Position numbers and translations under genes: made by a program. Positions 36,678 through 44,841 of a DNA stretch of 64,000 nucleotides are shown in pieces. The DNA comes from an uncultured Pseudomonadota bacterium (GTDB lineage: Bacteria > Pseudomonadota > Gammaproteobacteria > Methylococcales > Methylomonadaceae): contig CAIPQN010000012.1 of NCBI GenBank assembly GCA_903867225.1, positions 1 to 64,000 of the forward strand, in the 5' to 3' direction. The notes beneath the pieces were generated by a model that did no database searches, was not told the origin of the DNA, and was given only the letters and a program-made list of their open reading frames with translations. Within the stretch, counting starts at the first letter, position 1, and the number at the start of each line of letters is the position of its first letter.

Positions 36678-37274
36678 TTACGCTTTAAAAAAATCGCCCA
36701 ATAATGCTTGTTGACACTGTTTTAATGGTGCGGTGGATTGTTCGATTTTCATACGAAGCAACGCGCCTTGCCACGCATTTACCCATAAATCCGCCATTTC
36801 TCGCGCTGTTTTGTCAGAGCGAATGGTGCTTTCCGATTGAGCGCGACTCAAACCAATTTCCCAAACGTCACGGTAACTATTTAACGAAACTTGTAAGGCA
36901 TTGCGACAAATTTCACTTGTGTCGCCAACTTCGCCCATCAAATTTCCTAACAAACAACCGCCTTTGAATTCGGTACGTTCTAATTCTGCAATCCCTTCTT
37001 GCAAATAACGGTTTAACGCTGCTAAGGCATCGCCCTCAGATTCCGCTAAATAACAATGTAATTGCGCTAAATAAGGCTCGATGTAATGCCCGACGATTTC
37101 AGCGGCAAAGTTTTCTTTGCTGCCAAAATAGTTATAAAAAGAACCTTTCGGAATTTTGACAGCATCAAGAATCTCTTTTAATCCCGTGCCGTGATAACCC
37201 TGCTGCATCAGCAAAGCTACGCCTTCATTAAGCAGATTTTCTCGATTGATGTCTTTTTGTTTTATTTTTTCCAT
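36678..37274 (-). CDS. TetR/AcrR-family transcriptional regulator
   Basis: 198 residues. N-terminal HTH: LLNEGVALLMQQGYHGTGLKEI, then KIPKGSFYNYFGSKENFAAEI, typical of TetR repressors. The C-terminal ligand domain has KGGCLLGNLMGEVGDTSEIC, the Cys-containing segment of the AcuR/NemR-like branch, where Cys can sense electrophiles. It starts at ATG 37272-37274, immediately downstream of an imperfect 22-base palindrome. It probably controls itself and the DUF4242 gene. Ligand unknown. Confidence 0.88.
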   Translation of the reverse strand: MEKIKQKDINRENLLNEGVALLMQQGYHGTGLKEILDAVKIPKGSFYNYFGSKENFAAEIVGHYIEPYLAQLHCYLAESEGDALAALNRYLQEGIAELERTEFKGGCLLGNLMGEVGDTSEICRNALQVSLNSYRDVWEIGLSRAQSESTIRSDKTAREMADLWVNAWQGALLRMKIEQSTAPLKQCQQALLGDFFKA

Positions 37275-37280
37275 GTCTAA

Positions 37281-37302
37281 ATAATACGACTGGTTGTCTT
37301 AT
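37281..37302 (-). promoter_or_regulatory. Candidate TetR operator
   Basis: ATAATAC-N8-GTCTTAT, an imperfect palindrome (16 of 22 positions symmetric) beginning 7 bases upstream of the TetR start codon. Size and position suit an autoregulated TetR family repressor. No second copy is seen near the propeller gene. Confidence 0.45.
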
Positions 37303-37360
37303 GCTGTCAAATTAAAAGATGTGCTGAACAATAAATTATCGTGCAGCACGTTTTTGACCG

Positions 37361-38425
37361 TTATAAATTCAAAGGATTTTTCGGATTAATTCCTTCCATA
37401 AAGGGAATTCGGCGGTCTTGATGAGTGATTTGATAAATTTTACCCAGCCAATTATTAAACACCGCTTTTGCTGTGTCACGCCAAGTCACATCGAGATATT
37501 TGTTTACCAACGCTTCGGGAAAATCAGGAAATGGCTGATGATTCAATTTCGCGGCTACAACTTTTTGTGCGTAATCGGCAAAGATCGTTATCACTTCATC
37601 ATTAAAATAATGTTCAGGGTAGGGCGGATAATCTGCAATTTCACTTCGATAAAAACGCAACACTTCGCGTTTATATTCTTTGAGTAAACTCACATCATCG
37701 TATTCGGGATGCCCTTGAAAAAATACAATCCGAAAACCATCTTCGCTCGTTGCCAAATGCACACCCGCATCGGCACTTACTGCCAACACACGCAATCCGA
37801 ATTTCTCCATATCGTTTTGAAAAATTTCGTTAAAACGTGAATGCGGAACATCAAAACGAGTGTTAATTTCAACGACAAGCGGATGGGTTCTATCAACCAA
37901 CGTATGTGAAAAAACGCCCCAACGTTTTTCTGATAATCGAGTTCGCGCCAAACCATGACAATAATGAATAATCGCGTGTGTCGCCAAACATGAACACAAA
38001 ATTGATGTGACATTTTCTTTTGCCCACGAAAAAACTTCGGTCAATGGCAACCAAAAATCTTCATTTGGCAAAAAATCACCCGTTACATTTGCGCCACTAA
38101 TAATAAGTGCGTCCAACCCTTCTGCTTTTATTTTTGAAAATGGTTCGTAGTATTTGTCGATGTGCGCTTGCGCTTCAGGACTGCGTTGTAATCCCTCAAT
38201 CGTGAATGGATGCACATGAAATTGTGCGATTTGATTACACGCACCAACGAGTCGAAAAAATTGTCGTTCGGTGGCTTCTAATGCCGCATCAGGCATCATG
38301 TTTAACAAGCCAATATGAATTTCACGAATTTCTTGATGACTAGCGCGTTCAGCATCGACAATTTCTTCGCCTTCTTCGCGTAGCCGTTGAAATGTCGGTA
38401 AATCAGAATGAGCAATTAAAGGCAT
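37361..38425 (-). CDS. Divergent homoserine O-acyltransferase of the MetA family
   Basis: 354 residues, longer than E. coli MetA (309). The catalytic triad is identifiable: Cys146 (SILCSCLATHA), His239 and Glu241 (FQGHPEYD). Other sites differ. The MPKK segment of MetA reads MMPDAALEA. The residue aligned with the acyl-CoA specificity position (Gly in E. coli succinyl, Glu in Bacillus acetyl enzymes) appears to be Thr115 in SGANVTGD. So it probably acylates homoserine or a related amino acid, but donor and acceptor are uncertain. The upstream P-loop ATPase gene ends 15 bases before it, implying co-transcription. hom (12272) provides homoserine. Confidence 0.78.
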   Translation of the reverse strand: MPLIAHSDLPTFQRLREEGEEIVDAERASHQEIREIHIGLLNMMPDAALEATERQFFRLVGACNQIAQFHVHPFTIEGLQRSPEAQAHIDKYYEPFSKIKAEGLDALIISGANVTGDFLPNEDFWLPLTEVFSWAKENVTSILCSCLATHAIIHYCHGLARTRLSEKRWGVFSHTLVDRTHPLVVEINTRFDVPHSRFNEIFQNDMEKFGLRVLAVSADAGVHLATSEDGFRIVFFQGHPEYDDVSLLKEYKREVLRFYRSEIADYPPYPEHYFNDEVITIFADYAQKVVAAKLNHQPFPDFPEALVNKYLDVTWRDTAKAVFNNWLGKIYQITHQDRRIPFMEGINPKNPLNL

Positions 38426-38440
38426 TGTGTCGCCTCCTCT

Positions 38441-39289
38441 TTAGCCATTTTGTTTTGCTAATGCGGCAGCAATTAACGCAATAAAATCATCTTCGGTTTC
38501 AACTTTCGCCATATCATTTCCGTCGATAACGTAACCGTATTTTTCTGCAATCGCTTCATAACGCGGTACACGCGCTTTAAATAATTCGGGGAAAACCCAC
38601 GTTACAAATTCATCGGGCGGCATAACATCTGTTGATGCGTAATTTTTCAACGCTAAAAATTCTTCTAATTTTTCATCCAAAAATGCTTCGCGGTAATAAA
38701 GCGGTTTCGGATCGCTTTTAGCGCGGTCAATAATGGTTTGTTCAAGTTCTGGTGGAATTCTGATGTAAATAATTAACGTATTTTTCGCTAGTATTTCCAA
38801 TGCTTCTGGGCAATCCAATTCACAAACACTGCCACCAGCATCATTGATAAAATGGTCATAACCGTAAATATCTTCGGCATTATGAATAAACGCTGGCACG
38901 TCTTTCATTGCTTCAATTTCTGCGATTCTGTGCAAATTTTGCCGATGTTTAAATTCTTTTAACGACAAACCTCCTTTTTCAGCGTCGCCTAATTTCCCCA
39001 AATAACTGGATACGGCTGTTAGATTATCAAATGAAATTTTGCTTTTGATATAAAGCGAATCGGCGCGAAGCAATTCACGCAAAAACGGTACGCTCATCGC
39101 TTGGCGTTTGATGTTGTCTAAAATCGGTTCTTTTAGATATTTTGTACCGATACGATAATCGCCCGAATAGTGATACCACTTTGTTTTCGGTAATTTATCT
39201 GCCAATGTGGTTTTACCTGCGCCCGACATCGCCAATAACGTGATATGTTTCGATTTCCAATCGATAAATTCTTGAGCGGTCATTTTCAT
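38441..39289 (-). CDS. Uncharacterised P-loop ATPase linked to MetA-like gene
   Basis: 282 residues from the ATG at 39287-39289, preceded by AAGG at 7 bases. Walker A ITLLAMSGAGKTTLADKL at about 20-28; WYHYSGDYRIGTKYL and YGYDHFINDAGGSVCELDC are further strongly patterned segments. The second could hold Walker B-like acidic residues. It resembles a conserved proteobacterial family annotated only as ATPase, with the size of a small-molecule kinase. No DNA-binding or membrane part is seen. It probably forms a two-gene unit with the MetA-like gene, separated from btuM by a strong terminator. Function unknown. Confidence 0.68.
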   Translation of the reverse strand: MKMTAQEFIDWKSKHITLLAMSGAGKTTLADKLPKTKWYHYSGDYRIGTKYLKEPILDNIKRQAMSVPFLRELLRADSLYIKSKISFDNLTAVSSYLGKLGDAEKGGLSLKEFKHRQNLHRIAEIEAMKDVPAFIHNAEDIYGYDHFINDAGGSVCELDCPEALEILAKNTLIIYIRIPPELEQTIIDRAKSDPKPLYYREAFLDEKLEEFLALKNYASTDVMPPDEFVTWVFPELFKARVPRYEAIAEKYGYVIDGNDMAKVETEDDFIALIAAALAKQNG

Positions 39290-39313
39290 TTGAATACCTT
39301 GTAAAATAGAGTT

Positions 39314-39350
39314 AAAAAAGCGGCTCACATTAGCAAGCCGCTCGTTTTTT
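39314..39350 (-). terminator. Terminator of the btuB-btuM operon
   Basis: AGCGGCT and AGCCGCT form a 7-bp GC-rich stem with a 10-base loop, followed on the minus strand by T6. It lies just after the btuM stop and separates the cobalamin unit from the ATPase-MetA genes. Confidence 0.78.
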
Positions 39351-39357
39351 GAAAAAA

Positions 39358-39918
39358 TTAAGCGGTTTTACGCGCTGACAAATCAGGCAAAATTTTTGCT
39401 ATTTTTACCGCTGCAAAACCAGCAATCACATACATCACTGCATAACCGAGATATGGCGCGTAATAATGTGAAAGTTGTTCAACATATTTTGAAAAATCAC
39501 GTTGCAAAACGTTATCGGATAACCAATAAAAACTGCTGTTTGAAATCAAATACGCGCTGCTTGTCGCGATGAATAGTGTTGCCATTGCTGGAATCGAAAG
39601 CGTGAATTCTGAATCTTGCATCGATTTGAAATTTGCTGATAAACGTCCAGCAAACCACATTGCAAAATAGGTTGGAATCAAGAAAGCGTAAGCAGGTGAA
39701 ATGCAAAAATCACTGACGTTAAATTGTGAAATCGCCACATAATCAAGCAATGCGGCTTCAACCAATAACGCGACAAAAAAAGCGCGTGAACTGGAAAATA
39801 AACCCGCTAAAAAAAACACCGCTAATGACGCATCTGGCAATGAAAACGCATCGCCAAAATGGTGCATTCGTGTCGCGCCCATCAAGGCAACTAAAGGCAA
39901 AGCTGTTTTGATATTCAT
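39358..39918 (-). CDS. btuM: Cobalamin transporter BtuM (solitary ECF S-component-like)
   Basis: A 186-residue hydrophobic protein with about six membrane segments. It starts with TRMHHFGDAFSLPDASLAVF and has Cys72 in SDFCISPAYAFLIPTYFAMW. This pattern fits BtuM, a small inner-membrane vitamin B12 transporter of Gram-negative bacteria in which a conserved Cys binds cobalt and decyanates cyanocobalamin; that is recalled knowledge. It starts 11 bases after btuB, under the same cobalamin riboswitch, which strongly supports the role. No btuC, btuD or btuF gene is present in the window. A different membrane protein family cannot be fully excluded. Confidence 0.82.
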   Translation of the reverse strand: MNIKTALPLVALMGATRMHHFGDAFSLPDASLAVFFLAGLFSSSRAFFVALLVEAALLDYVAISQFNVSDFCISPAYAFLIPTYFAMWFAGRLSANFKSMQDSEFTLSIPAMATLFIATSSAYLISNSSFYWLSDNVLQRDFSKYVEQLSHYYAPYLGYAVMYVIAGFAAVKIAKILPDLSARKTA

Positions 39919-39929
39919 AAAAAATCCTC

Positions 39930-41753
39930 TTAATTATTGTAATGAATTGAGATAAAAAAGTTTCTATCTGCCATGTTGTAAGTATTCACGGTTTGATAGT
40001 TTTTATCCAGCAAGTTATTGAGTTTCGCGCTTAACATCCAATTTTTATTGATGTGATACGCTGAACGTAAATCCACCGTCATAAATCCGCCGACTTCAAT
40101 CCGTTTTTGTGAAAAATCTGGCATATATGCCATTTCAGGACGATTGCCTTGTGCAATAACGGTTGCGCCCAAATCAAAATCTGAAATAGAACGCGAAACA
40201 TCAAAAGACAAGGTTTTATCTGCCCGTTTGAGCAAACGCTGACCTGTTGTTTTGTCTTCTGGATTGAGCAAATTCATAGTTAATTTCGGTTTGAAACCAT
40301 AAATTTCTGTACCAATTTCCGCTTCGATGCCTTGAATTTGTGCTTTCGCTATATTTTTAGCAGGCCATCCCAAAATTAAATTATCAATATCAGTGTGATA
40401 AGCCCGAATTTCCCAGTTTCCCCAATTATGATTGCCGATTAAACCGACTTCGTAAGATTTCGATTCTTCGGGTTTTAAATTTGGATTTCCACCACCGCCC
40501 CAATCATCTTTTGGATAATACAATTCATTAAATGTTGGAGAGCGAAACGCATTACCAAAATTAGCCAACGCACTGATTCCATAATTCCAGTTATAACGCC
40601 AACCGACACTCCCTGTTACATAATCACCAAACGCTTGATTTTCATCCCAACGCACCGACGCATTCACAAAATGGTCAGTAAATAAACGGCTGTGCATTTC
40701 TCCAAAAACACCCACATCGTAACGTGATGCTTCAACGTATTTTGTAAAACTGTCGATTTCATCTAAACGATAATCTGAACCTAAAACAAATTGGTGATTT
40801 TCGGACGGCGTAAATTGATTTAACCAACTGGCATTCCAGCGCGTTGAATCAAATCGACTTGCGAGTTTGTTATTAGAAGAAAAAAACGAATCATTTTGGT
40901 CAAGACTTTGACCTAATCGCAACGTTGAACGCCAATTTTCGACAACATCCAAACTGCCTACGATGCTTGAAACTTGGTTCACAAAATTGGTTTTGTTGTA
41001 ATAACCATCGTAAAGCGTTGTGCCTTCATTGTGTAAAAACGCGGCTTCAAGTTCTGCATTATTATCAAAATGATGACCGACTCGCGCATTCACAGCAGTG
41101 TTTTTATAACCGTCTTTATCAGGTTGATTCGTGCCGCCACCAACATTAAAACCATCGGTGTCAAAATGCGACGCGCTCGCGCTGTACCAACTATTATTTA
41201 ATTTTCCGCTAATTGAACCAGCTGTGCGTTGCGTGTAATACGAACCACCGCCAGAATCTAACGTTACTTTTGGCGTTTGTGATTCTGTGCCTTTTCGGGT
41301 GAAAATTTGAATTACGCCGCCAATTGCTTCAGAACCGTACAAACTCGATTGCGACCCGCGAATAATTTCAACGCGCTCAATTTGTTCAATCGGGATAAAT
41401 TCAAATTGCGTGATTCCCGCTGTGACAGAGCCGACTTTTACGCCATCAATTAGAACTAAAACGTGAGTTGAATTTGTGCCGCGCATAAAAACGCTTGAGA
41501 GTTGACCATAACCGCCGCTTTGTGTGACATCAACACCTGCGCTGCCTCGTAATAATTCAGGAATCGATTTAGCTTGCAAGCGTTCAATATCCGCACGGTT
41601 AAAAACGGTTGTTGCGGCTGATAACGTATTTTTTGGCACTTCGGTGCGTGTTGCTGTCACAACCATTTCGGGTAAGTTTTCAGGTTGTGATTCTTGTGCG
41701 TATAAATTTGAAACGCTTGTTAATAAAAGCGTTGAGAAAAGAATTTTTTGCAT
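39930..41753 (-). CDS. btuB: Outer-membrane vitamin B12 receptor BtuB
   Basis: 607 residues from the ATG at 41751-41753, which opens a signal peptide (MQKILFSTLLLTSVSNLYAQ). A TonB box-like segment LPEMVVTATRTEVPK, plug domain (GGYGQLSSVFMRGTNSTHVL, SLYGSEAIGGVIQIFTRKG) and 22-strand barrel ending in NFFISIHYNN follow. Size matches E. coli BtuB (614). The cobalamin riboswitch upstream fixes the substrate class. GGA lies about 10 bases before the start, close to a small hairpin (TGTGC / GCACA) that could help control translation. Confidence 0.95.
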   Translation of the reverse strand: MQKILFSTLLLTSVSNLYAQESQPENLPEMVVTATRTEVPKNTLSAATTVFNRADIERLQAKSIPELLRGSAGVDVTQSGGYGQLSSVFMRGTNSTHVLVLIDGVKVGSVTAGITQFEFIPIEQIERVEIIRGSQSSLYGSEAIGGVIQIFTRKGTESQTPKVTLDSGGGSYYTQRTAGSISGKLNNSWYSASASHFDTDGFNVGGGTNQPDKDGYKNTAVNARVGHHFDNNAELEAAFLHNEGTTLYDGYYNKTNFVNQVSSIVGSLDVVENWRSTLRLGQSLDQNDSFFSSNNKLASRFDSTRWNASWLNQFTPSENHQFVLGSDYRLDEIDSFTKYVEASRYDVGVFGEMHSRLFTDHFVNASVRWDENQAFGDYVTGSVGWRYNWNYGISALANFGNAFRSPTFNELYYPKDDWGGGGNPNLKPEESKSYEVGLIGNHNWGNWEIRAYHTDIDNLILGWPAKNIAKAQIQGIEAEIGTEIYGFKPKLTMNLLNPEDKTTGQRLLKRADKTLSFDVSRSISDFDLGATVIAQGNRPEMAYMPDFSQKRIEVGGFMTVDLRSAYHINKNWMLSAKLNNLLDKNYQTVNTYNMADRNFFISIHYNN

Positions 41754-41894
41754 TTTGGGTTGTCCTTTTTGTGCCGCCCGCACAAAACATGAATATAAAA
41801 TAGGCAGCAAAAGGCAAAAGAAAACCACAGAAATACTGGCGTTTGAGTGTGTGATGTTCTTTCAAATACAGCCCTCCGCTGTCCGAAATAAACA

Positions 41895-42076
41895 CTTTGA
41901 GGTCGGTCTCCTGACTTATTAAGCGATTTTAAAAATCGACGTTTTCCGTCTTCCCATGAATTTCACAGTGACATTGCACGAAAACGCTTAACTTAATTTA
42001 CAGTTGCGGGGGCAGTTTTGGAGTTTAACCAAATTCCCATTTACTCGATATTTGAAAATATCGACACCTGAAAGCG
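41895..42076 (-). ncRNA. Cobalamin riboswitch
   Basis: On the minus strand the RNA carries the diagnostic segments in order: AAATGGGAATTTGGT, then AACTCC, then the GCCCCCGCAACTGTAA core. CACTG and GGGAAGACG follow, and the B12 box appears as AAGTCAGGAGACCGACC near 41901-41917. This is the AdoCbl-type arrangement. It lies between a promoter and btuB and should shut off btuB-btuM when cobalamin is plentiful. Some 140 bases follow before the ATG and presumably hold the expression platform. No clear terminator is seen there, so translation control is more likely. Confidence 0.95.
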
Positions 42077-42083
42077 AGCGCGG

Positions 42084-42113
42084 ATTATAGTTTTTAAATG
42101 TGAAATTGCACAA
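42084..42113 (-). promoter_or_regulatory. Promoter of the riboswitch-btuB-btuM transcript
   Basis: Minus-strand TTGTGC and TATAAT separated by 18 bases, with transcription predicted to start near 42077, just before the first riboswitch stem. The perfect -10 box and placement make this convincing. Confidence 0.65.
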
Positions 42114-42241
42114 GAAAAGCTCATCTGAAAACGTTAATCTGATTCTGAATTAAACGTAAAACAGAATAATTTGTTGGATAAAAATGACCAAAACGTGAAT
42201 ACTTATAATTTGTGCAAAGTCAGTTAAAGAATTGAAAAATT

Positions 42242-43144
42242 ATGAATGAAATAACGAAATATCATTGGGGCGTAAAAGAAGCCGTCGCGCAATTACGAGC
42301 GTTGCGTGTGCAATCGTTGGAAAATCGTCAACGTCGAAATAAACCGCCTAAATTGCCGTCGCGTAAAGAGTTACAAGTCATTTTAGATGGATTAGCGGCA
42401 GTGCTTTTCCCGAATCGGTTGGGGCGACCTGATTTGACGGAGGAGGGCATTGATTATTTTGTCGGCTACACATTGGATTGTGTGTTACATGAATTATTTA
42501 AACAAATTCGTCGTGAATTACAGTTTGTTTCGGGAAGTGAAGGTGTAGATGAAGCTGCTCATCAAAAGGCGATTGAAATTACACGCCAATTTACCACGCA
42601 ATTGCCAAATGTTCGGGCATTGATTGATAGTGATATTCAAGCAGCTTATGAAGGTGATCCAGCGGCTCGAACACCTGATGAAGTATTGGTTTGTTATCCA
42701 GGAATTACGGCGGTAATTTATCATCGATTAGCGCATATTTTATACACACAAGGCGCACCATTGGTGGCGCGAATGATTGCAGAATTGGCACATTCAGCGA
42801 CGGGAATTGATATTCATCCTGGCGCACAAATTAGCGAAAGTTTTTTTATTGATCACGGAACAGGCGTTGTCATTGGTGAAACAGCGGTGATTGGGCAACA
42901 CGTTCGGTTGTATCAAGCCGTGACGCTAGGCGCAAAACGCTTTCAAAAAGATGAAAATGGTGTGTTAATTAAAGGCAATTTGCGTCATCCGATTGTCGAA
43001 GATGATGTAGTGATTTATGCGGGCGCGACGATTTTAGGGCGAGTGACGATTGGTAGTGGTTCGATTATTGGTGGGAATGTATGGCTTACGCACAGTGTTC
43101 CACCACGAAGTGTCATTACACAAGCCAGTGAACGTAGTGAATAA
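42242..43144 (+). CDS. cysE: Serine O-acetyltransferase (EpsC/CysE type)
   Basis: 300 residues. An N-terminal helical region (1-175) is followed by a left-handed beta-helix of hexapeptide repeats: IDIHPGAQISESFFIDHGTG, VVIGETAVIGQHV, YAGATILGRVTIGSGSIIGG. The catalytic His and Asp are in the FIDHGTG turn. It makes O-acetylserine for cysteine synthesis, and in the window complements cysDN. The long N-terminus resembles the EpsC branch. It is divergent from the cobalamin unit and ends about 70 bases before tRNA-Arg. Confidence 0.93.
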   Translation: MNEITKYHWGVKEAVAQLRALRVQSLENRQRRNKPPKLPSRKELQVILDGLAAVLFPNRLGRPDLTEEGIDYFVGYTLDCVLHELFKQIRRELQFVSGSEGVDEAAHQKAIEITRQFTTQLPNVRALIDSDIQAAYEGDPAARTPDEVLVCYPGITAVIYHRLAHILYTQGAPLVARMIAELAHSATGIDIHPGAQISESFFIDHGTGVVIGETAVIGQHVRLYQAVTLGAKRFQKDENGVLIKGNLRHPIVEDDVVIYAGATILGRVTIGSGSIIGGNVWLTHSVPPRSVITQASERSE

Positions 43145-43215
43145 ATAAACAAAATTAATTTCATAATCTAATCGTACACACGCGATTTTTTAGTTTAAAA
43201 TGCGTGTTCTATTTT

Positions 43216-43292
43216 GCGCCCGTAGCTCAGCTGGATAGAGCGCAGCCCTCCGGAGGCTGAGGTCAGAGGTTCGAATCCGCTCGGGCGCACCA
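43216..43292 (+). tRNA. tRNA-Arg (CCG anticodon)
   Basis: 77 bases including an encoded CCA. Acceptor stem GCGCCCG/CGGGCGC, D arm with GCTC/GAGC, anticodon stem CAGCC/GGCTG with loop CTCCGGA giving anticodon CCG, and T loop TTCGAAT. It is very close to E. coli tRNA-Arg(CCG). The T stem reads AGAGG against CCGCT and so has one A-G mismatch at its middle pair. Confidence 0.95.
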
Positions 43293-43301
43293 AATTCTAT
43301 T

Positions 43302-43343
43302 AAAAAAGCCAACTTTCGCATTTTGACGAAAGTTGGCTTTTTT
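43302..43343. terminator. Bidirectional terminator after tRNA-Arg and malQ
   Basis: AAAAAAGCCAACTTTCG pairs with CGAAAGTTGGCTTTTTT (17-bp stem, 8-base loop). With T tracts on both strands it ends the tRNA transcript on the plus strand and malQ on the minus strand. Confidence 0.88.
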
Positions 43344-43353
43344 GTTTTTCTAA

Positions 43354-44826
43354 TTATTGAAACGATCGATTTGAACGTTCAATCCAATGTGATAACCGCG
43401 ACAATTTTTCATCTGATAATTGTTTCCACTGAAAATGCCATTGCCAATTACCAGCCGTCGTTCCAGGTATATTCATACGATTTTCGCTATCTAATTCCAA
43501 AATATCCTGCATCGGCAAAATAGCTAAATTTGCTACCGATGCCAAAACACTTTTTGCTAACGCAGTGGCAATGTTGACATCTTCGGTAATTGCTAATGTT
43601 TTACAAACAAATGTTCGCTCTTCATGTGTTAATTTTTGTACCCAACCAACTGTTGTGTCATTATCGTGCGTTCCCGTATAAACAACACTATTGGCTTCGT
43701 GATTTTCAGGTAAATAAGGGTTATCTGCATCGCCACTAAATGCAAATTGCATAATTTTCATACCAGGTAAATTAAATTGAGCGCGTAACGCATCAACTTC
43801 TGGTGTGATAATGCCTAAATCTTCTGCTATCAACTGAACATCACAAAATTCTGTATAAATCGCAGTTAATAAGGCTTCACCTGCCGCTTTTACCCATTCG
43901 CCATTAATTGCCGTTGGTTCATTTTCGGGGATTTCCCAAGCCGCTTCCAATCCACGGAAATGATCAATTCGGACAATATCAAACAAGGCAGTTTGGGTTT
44001 TCATGCGTTGTAACCACCAAGTGAAATTGGTTGATTGCAAATAATCCCAATCGTAATGCGGATTGCCCCAGCGTTGTCCTGTTTCGGAAAAATAATCAGG
44101 TGGCACACCTGCGACAACGGACATATTGCCTTCGGGTGTAAGTTTAAATACGTCCCGATTCGCCCAAACATCTGCGCTGTCGTAAGACACAAAAATTGGC
44201 ATATCACCAAAAAGTAAAATTCCGCGTTCATTCGCGTAAGTTTTTAACGCAGACCATTGTTTGAAAAATACATATTGCTCAAATTTGACGGTTTCCAATA
44301 ACGATTTCAGAAAAAAGCGCACGTCATTTAATGCCGCAAGATTTCGATTTTTAAAATCATCTGTCCAATCGTTCCAGCCTTTGTTATTAAATTTTTGACG
44401 TAAAACCATAAACATAGCGAAATCATCTAACCAAAAATGATTCGTTTCACAAAAATGTAAAAAGCTCGCTTTTTCTTCAGCCGTCGCTTTCGCAGAAAAA
44501 CCTGAAAAAGCTTTACTTAACAAACAATCACGATGAAATTTTGAATGATTTGAACAAGTTTCACAGTGTTCATCTGCGTCTAACCATCCTTCATTCACTA
44601 AAGAATGTGCGCTAATCAACGCTGGATTTCCTGCATGAGCTGAAAGTGATTGATAGGGCGAACCATCTTCGTGTGTAATTCCCAATGGTAAAACTTGCCA
44701 AACAGTTGCTCCTGCTTCCTTCAAAAAATCGATAAACTGGTACGCATCGCGCCCTAAATCTCGACTCGGTAGCGAAGTAATGTGTAATAACACGCCAGCG
44801 CGGCGTTGATTTAGAGCTGCATTCAT
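43354..44826 (-). CDS. malQ: 4-alpha-glucanotransferase (amylomaltase, GH77)
   Basis: A 490-residue GH77 enzyme that transfers alpha-1,4-glucan segments. N-terminal RRAGVLLHITSLPSRDLG; catalytic nucleophile Asp in FDIVRIDHFRGLEAAWEIP; acid/base Glu in LIAEDLGIITPEVDALR; and transition-state Asp in VYTGTHDNDTTVGW. Length is typical. It follows the GH57 gene by 15 bases, so glgC, the GH57 gene and malQ form one transcript. Its role is probably in remodelling malto-oligosaccharides made during glycogen turnover. Confidence 0.95.
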   Translation of the reverse strand: MNAALNQRRAGVLLHITSLPSRDLGRDAYQFIDFLKEAGATVWQVLPLGITHEDGSPYQSLSAHAGNPALISAHSLVNEGWLDADEHCETCSNHSKFHRDCLLSKAFSGFSAKATAEEKASFLHFCETNHFWLDDFAMFMVLRQKFNNKGWNDWTDDFKNRNLAALNDVRFFLKSLLETVKFEQYVFFKQWSALKTYANERGILLFGDMPIFVSYDSADVWANRDVFKLTPEGNMSVVAGVPPDYFSETGQRWGNPHYDWDYLQSTNFTWWLQRMKTQTALFDIVRIDHFRGLEAAWEIPENEPTAINGEWVKAAGEALLTAIYTEFCDVQLIAEDLGIITPEVDALRAQFNLPGMKIMQFAFSGDADNPYLPENHEANSVVYTGTHDNDTTVGWVQKLTHEERTFVCKTLAITEDVNIATALAKSVLASVANLAILPMQDILELDSENRMNIPGTTAGNWQWHFQWKQLSDEKLSRLSHWIERSNRSFQ

Positions 44827-44841
44827 TGAAAATCCTCTTAT

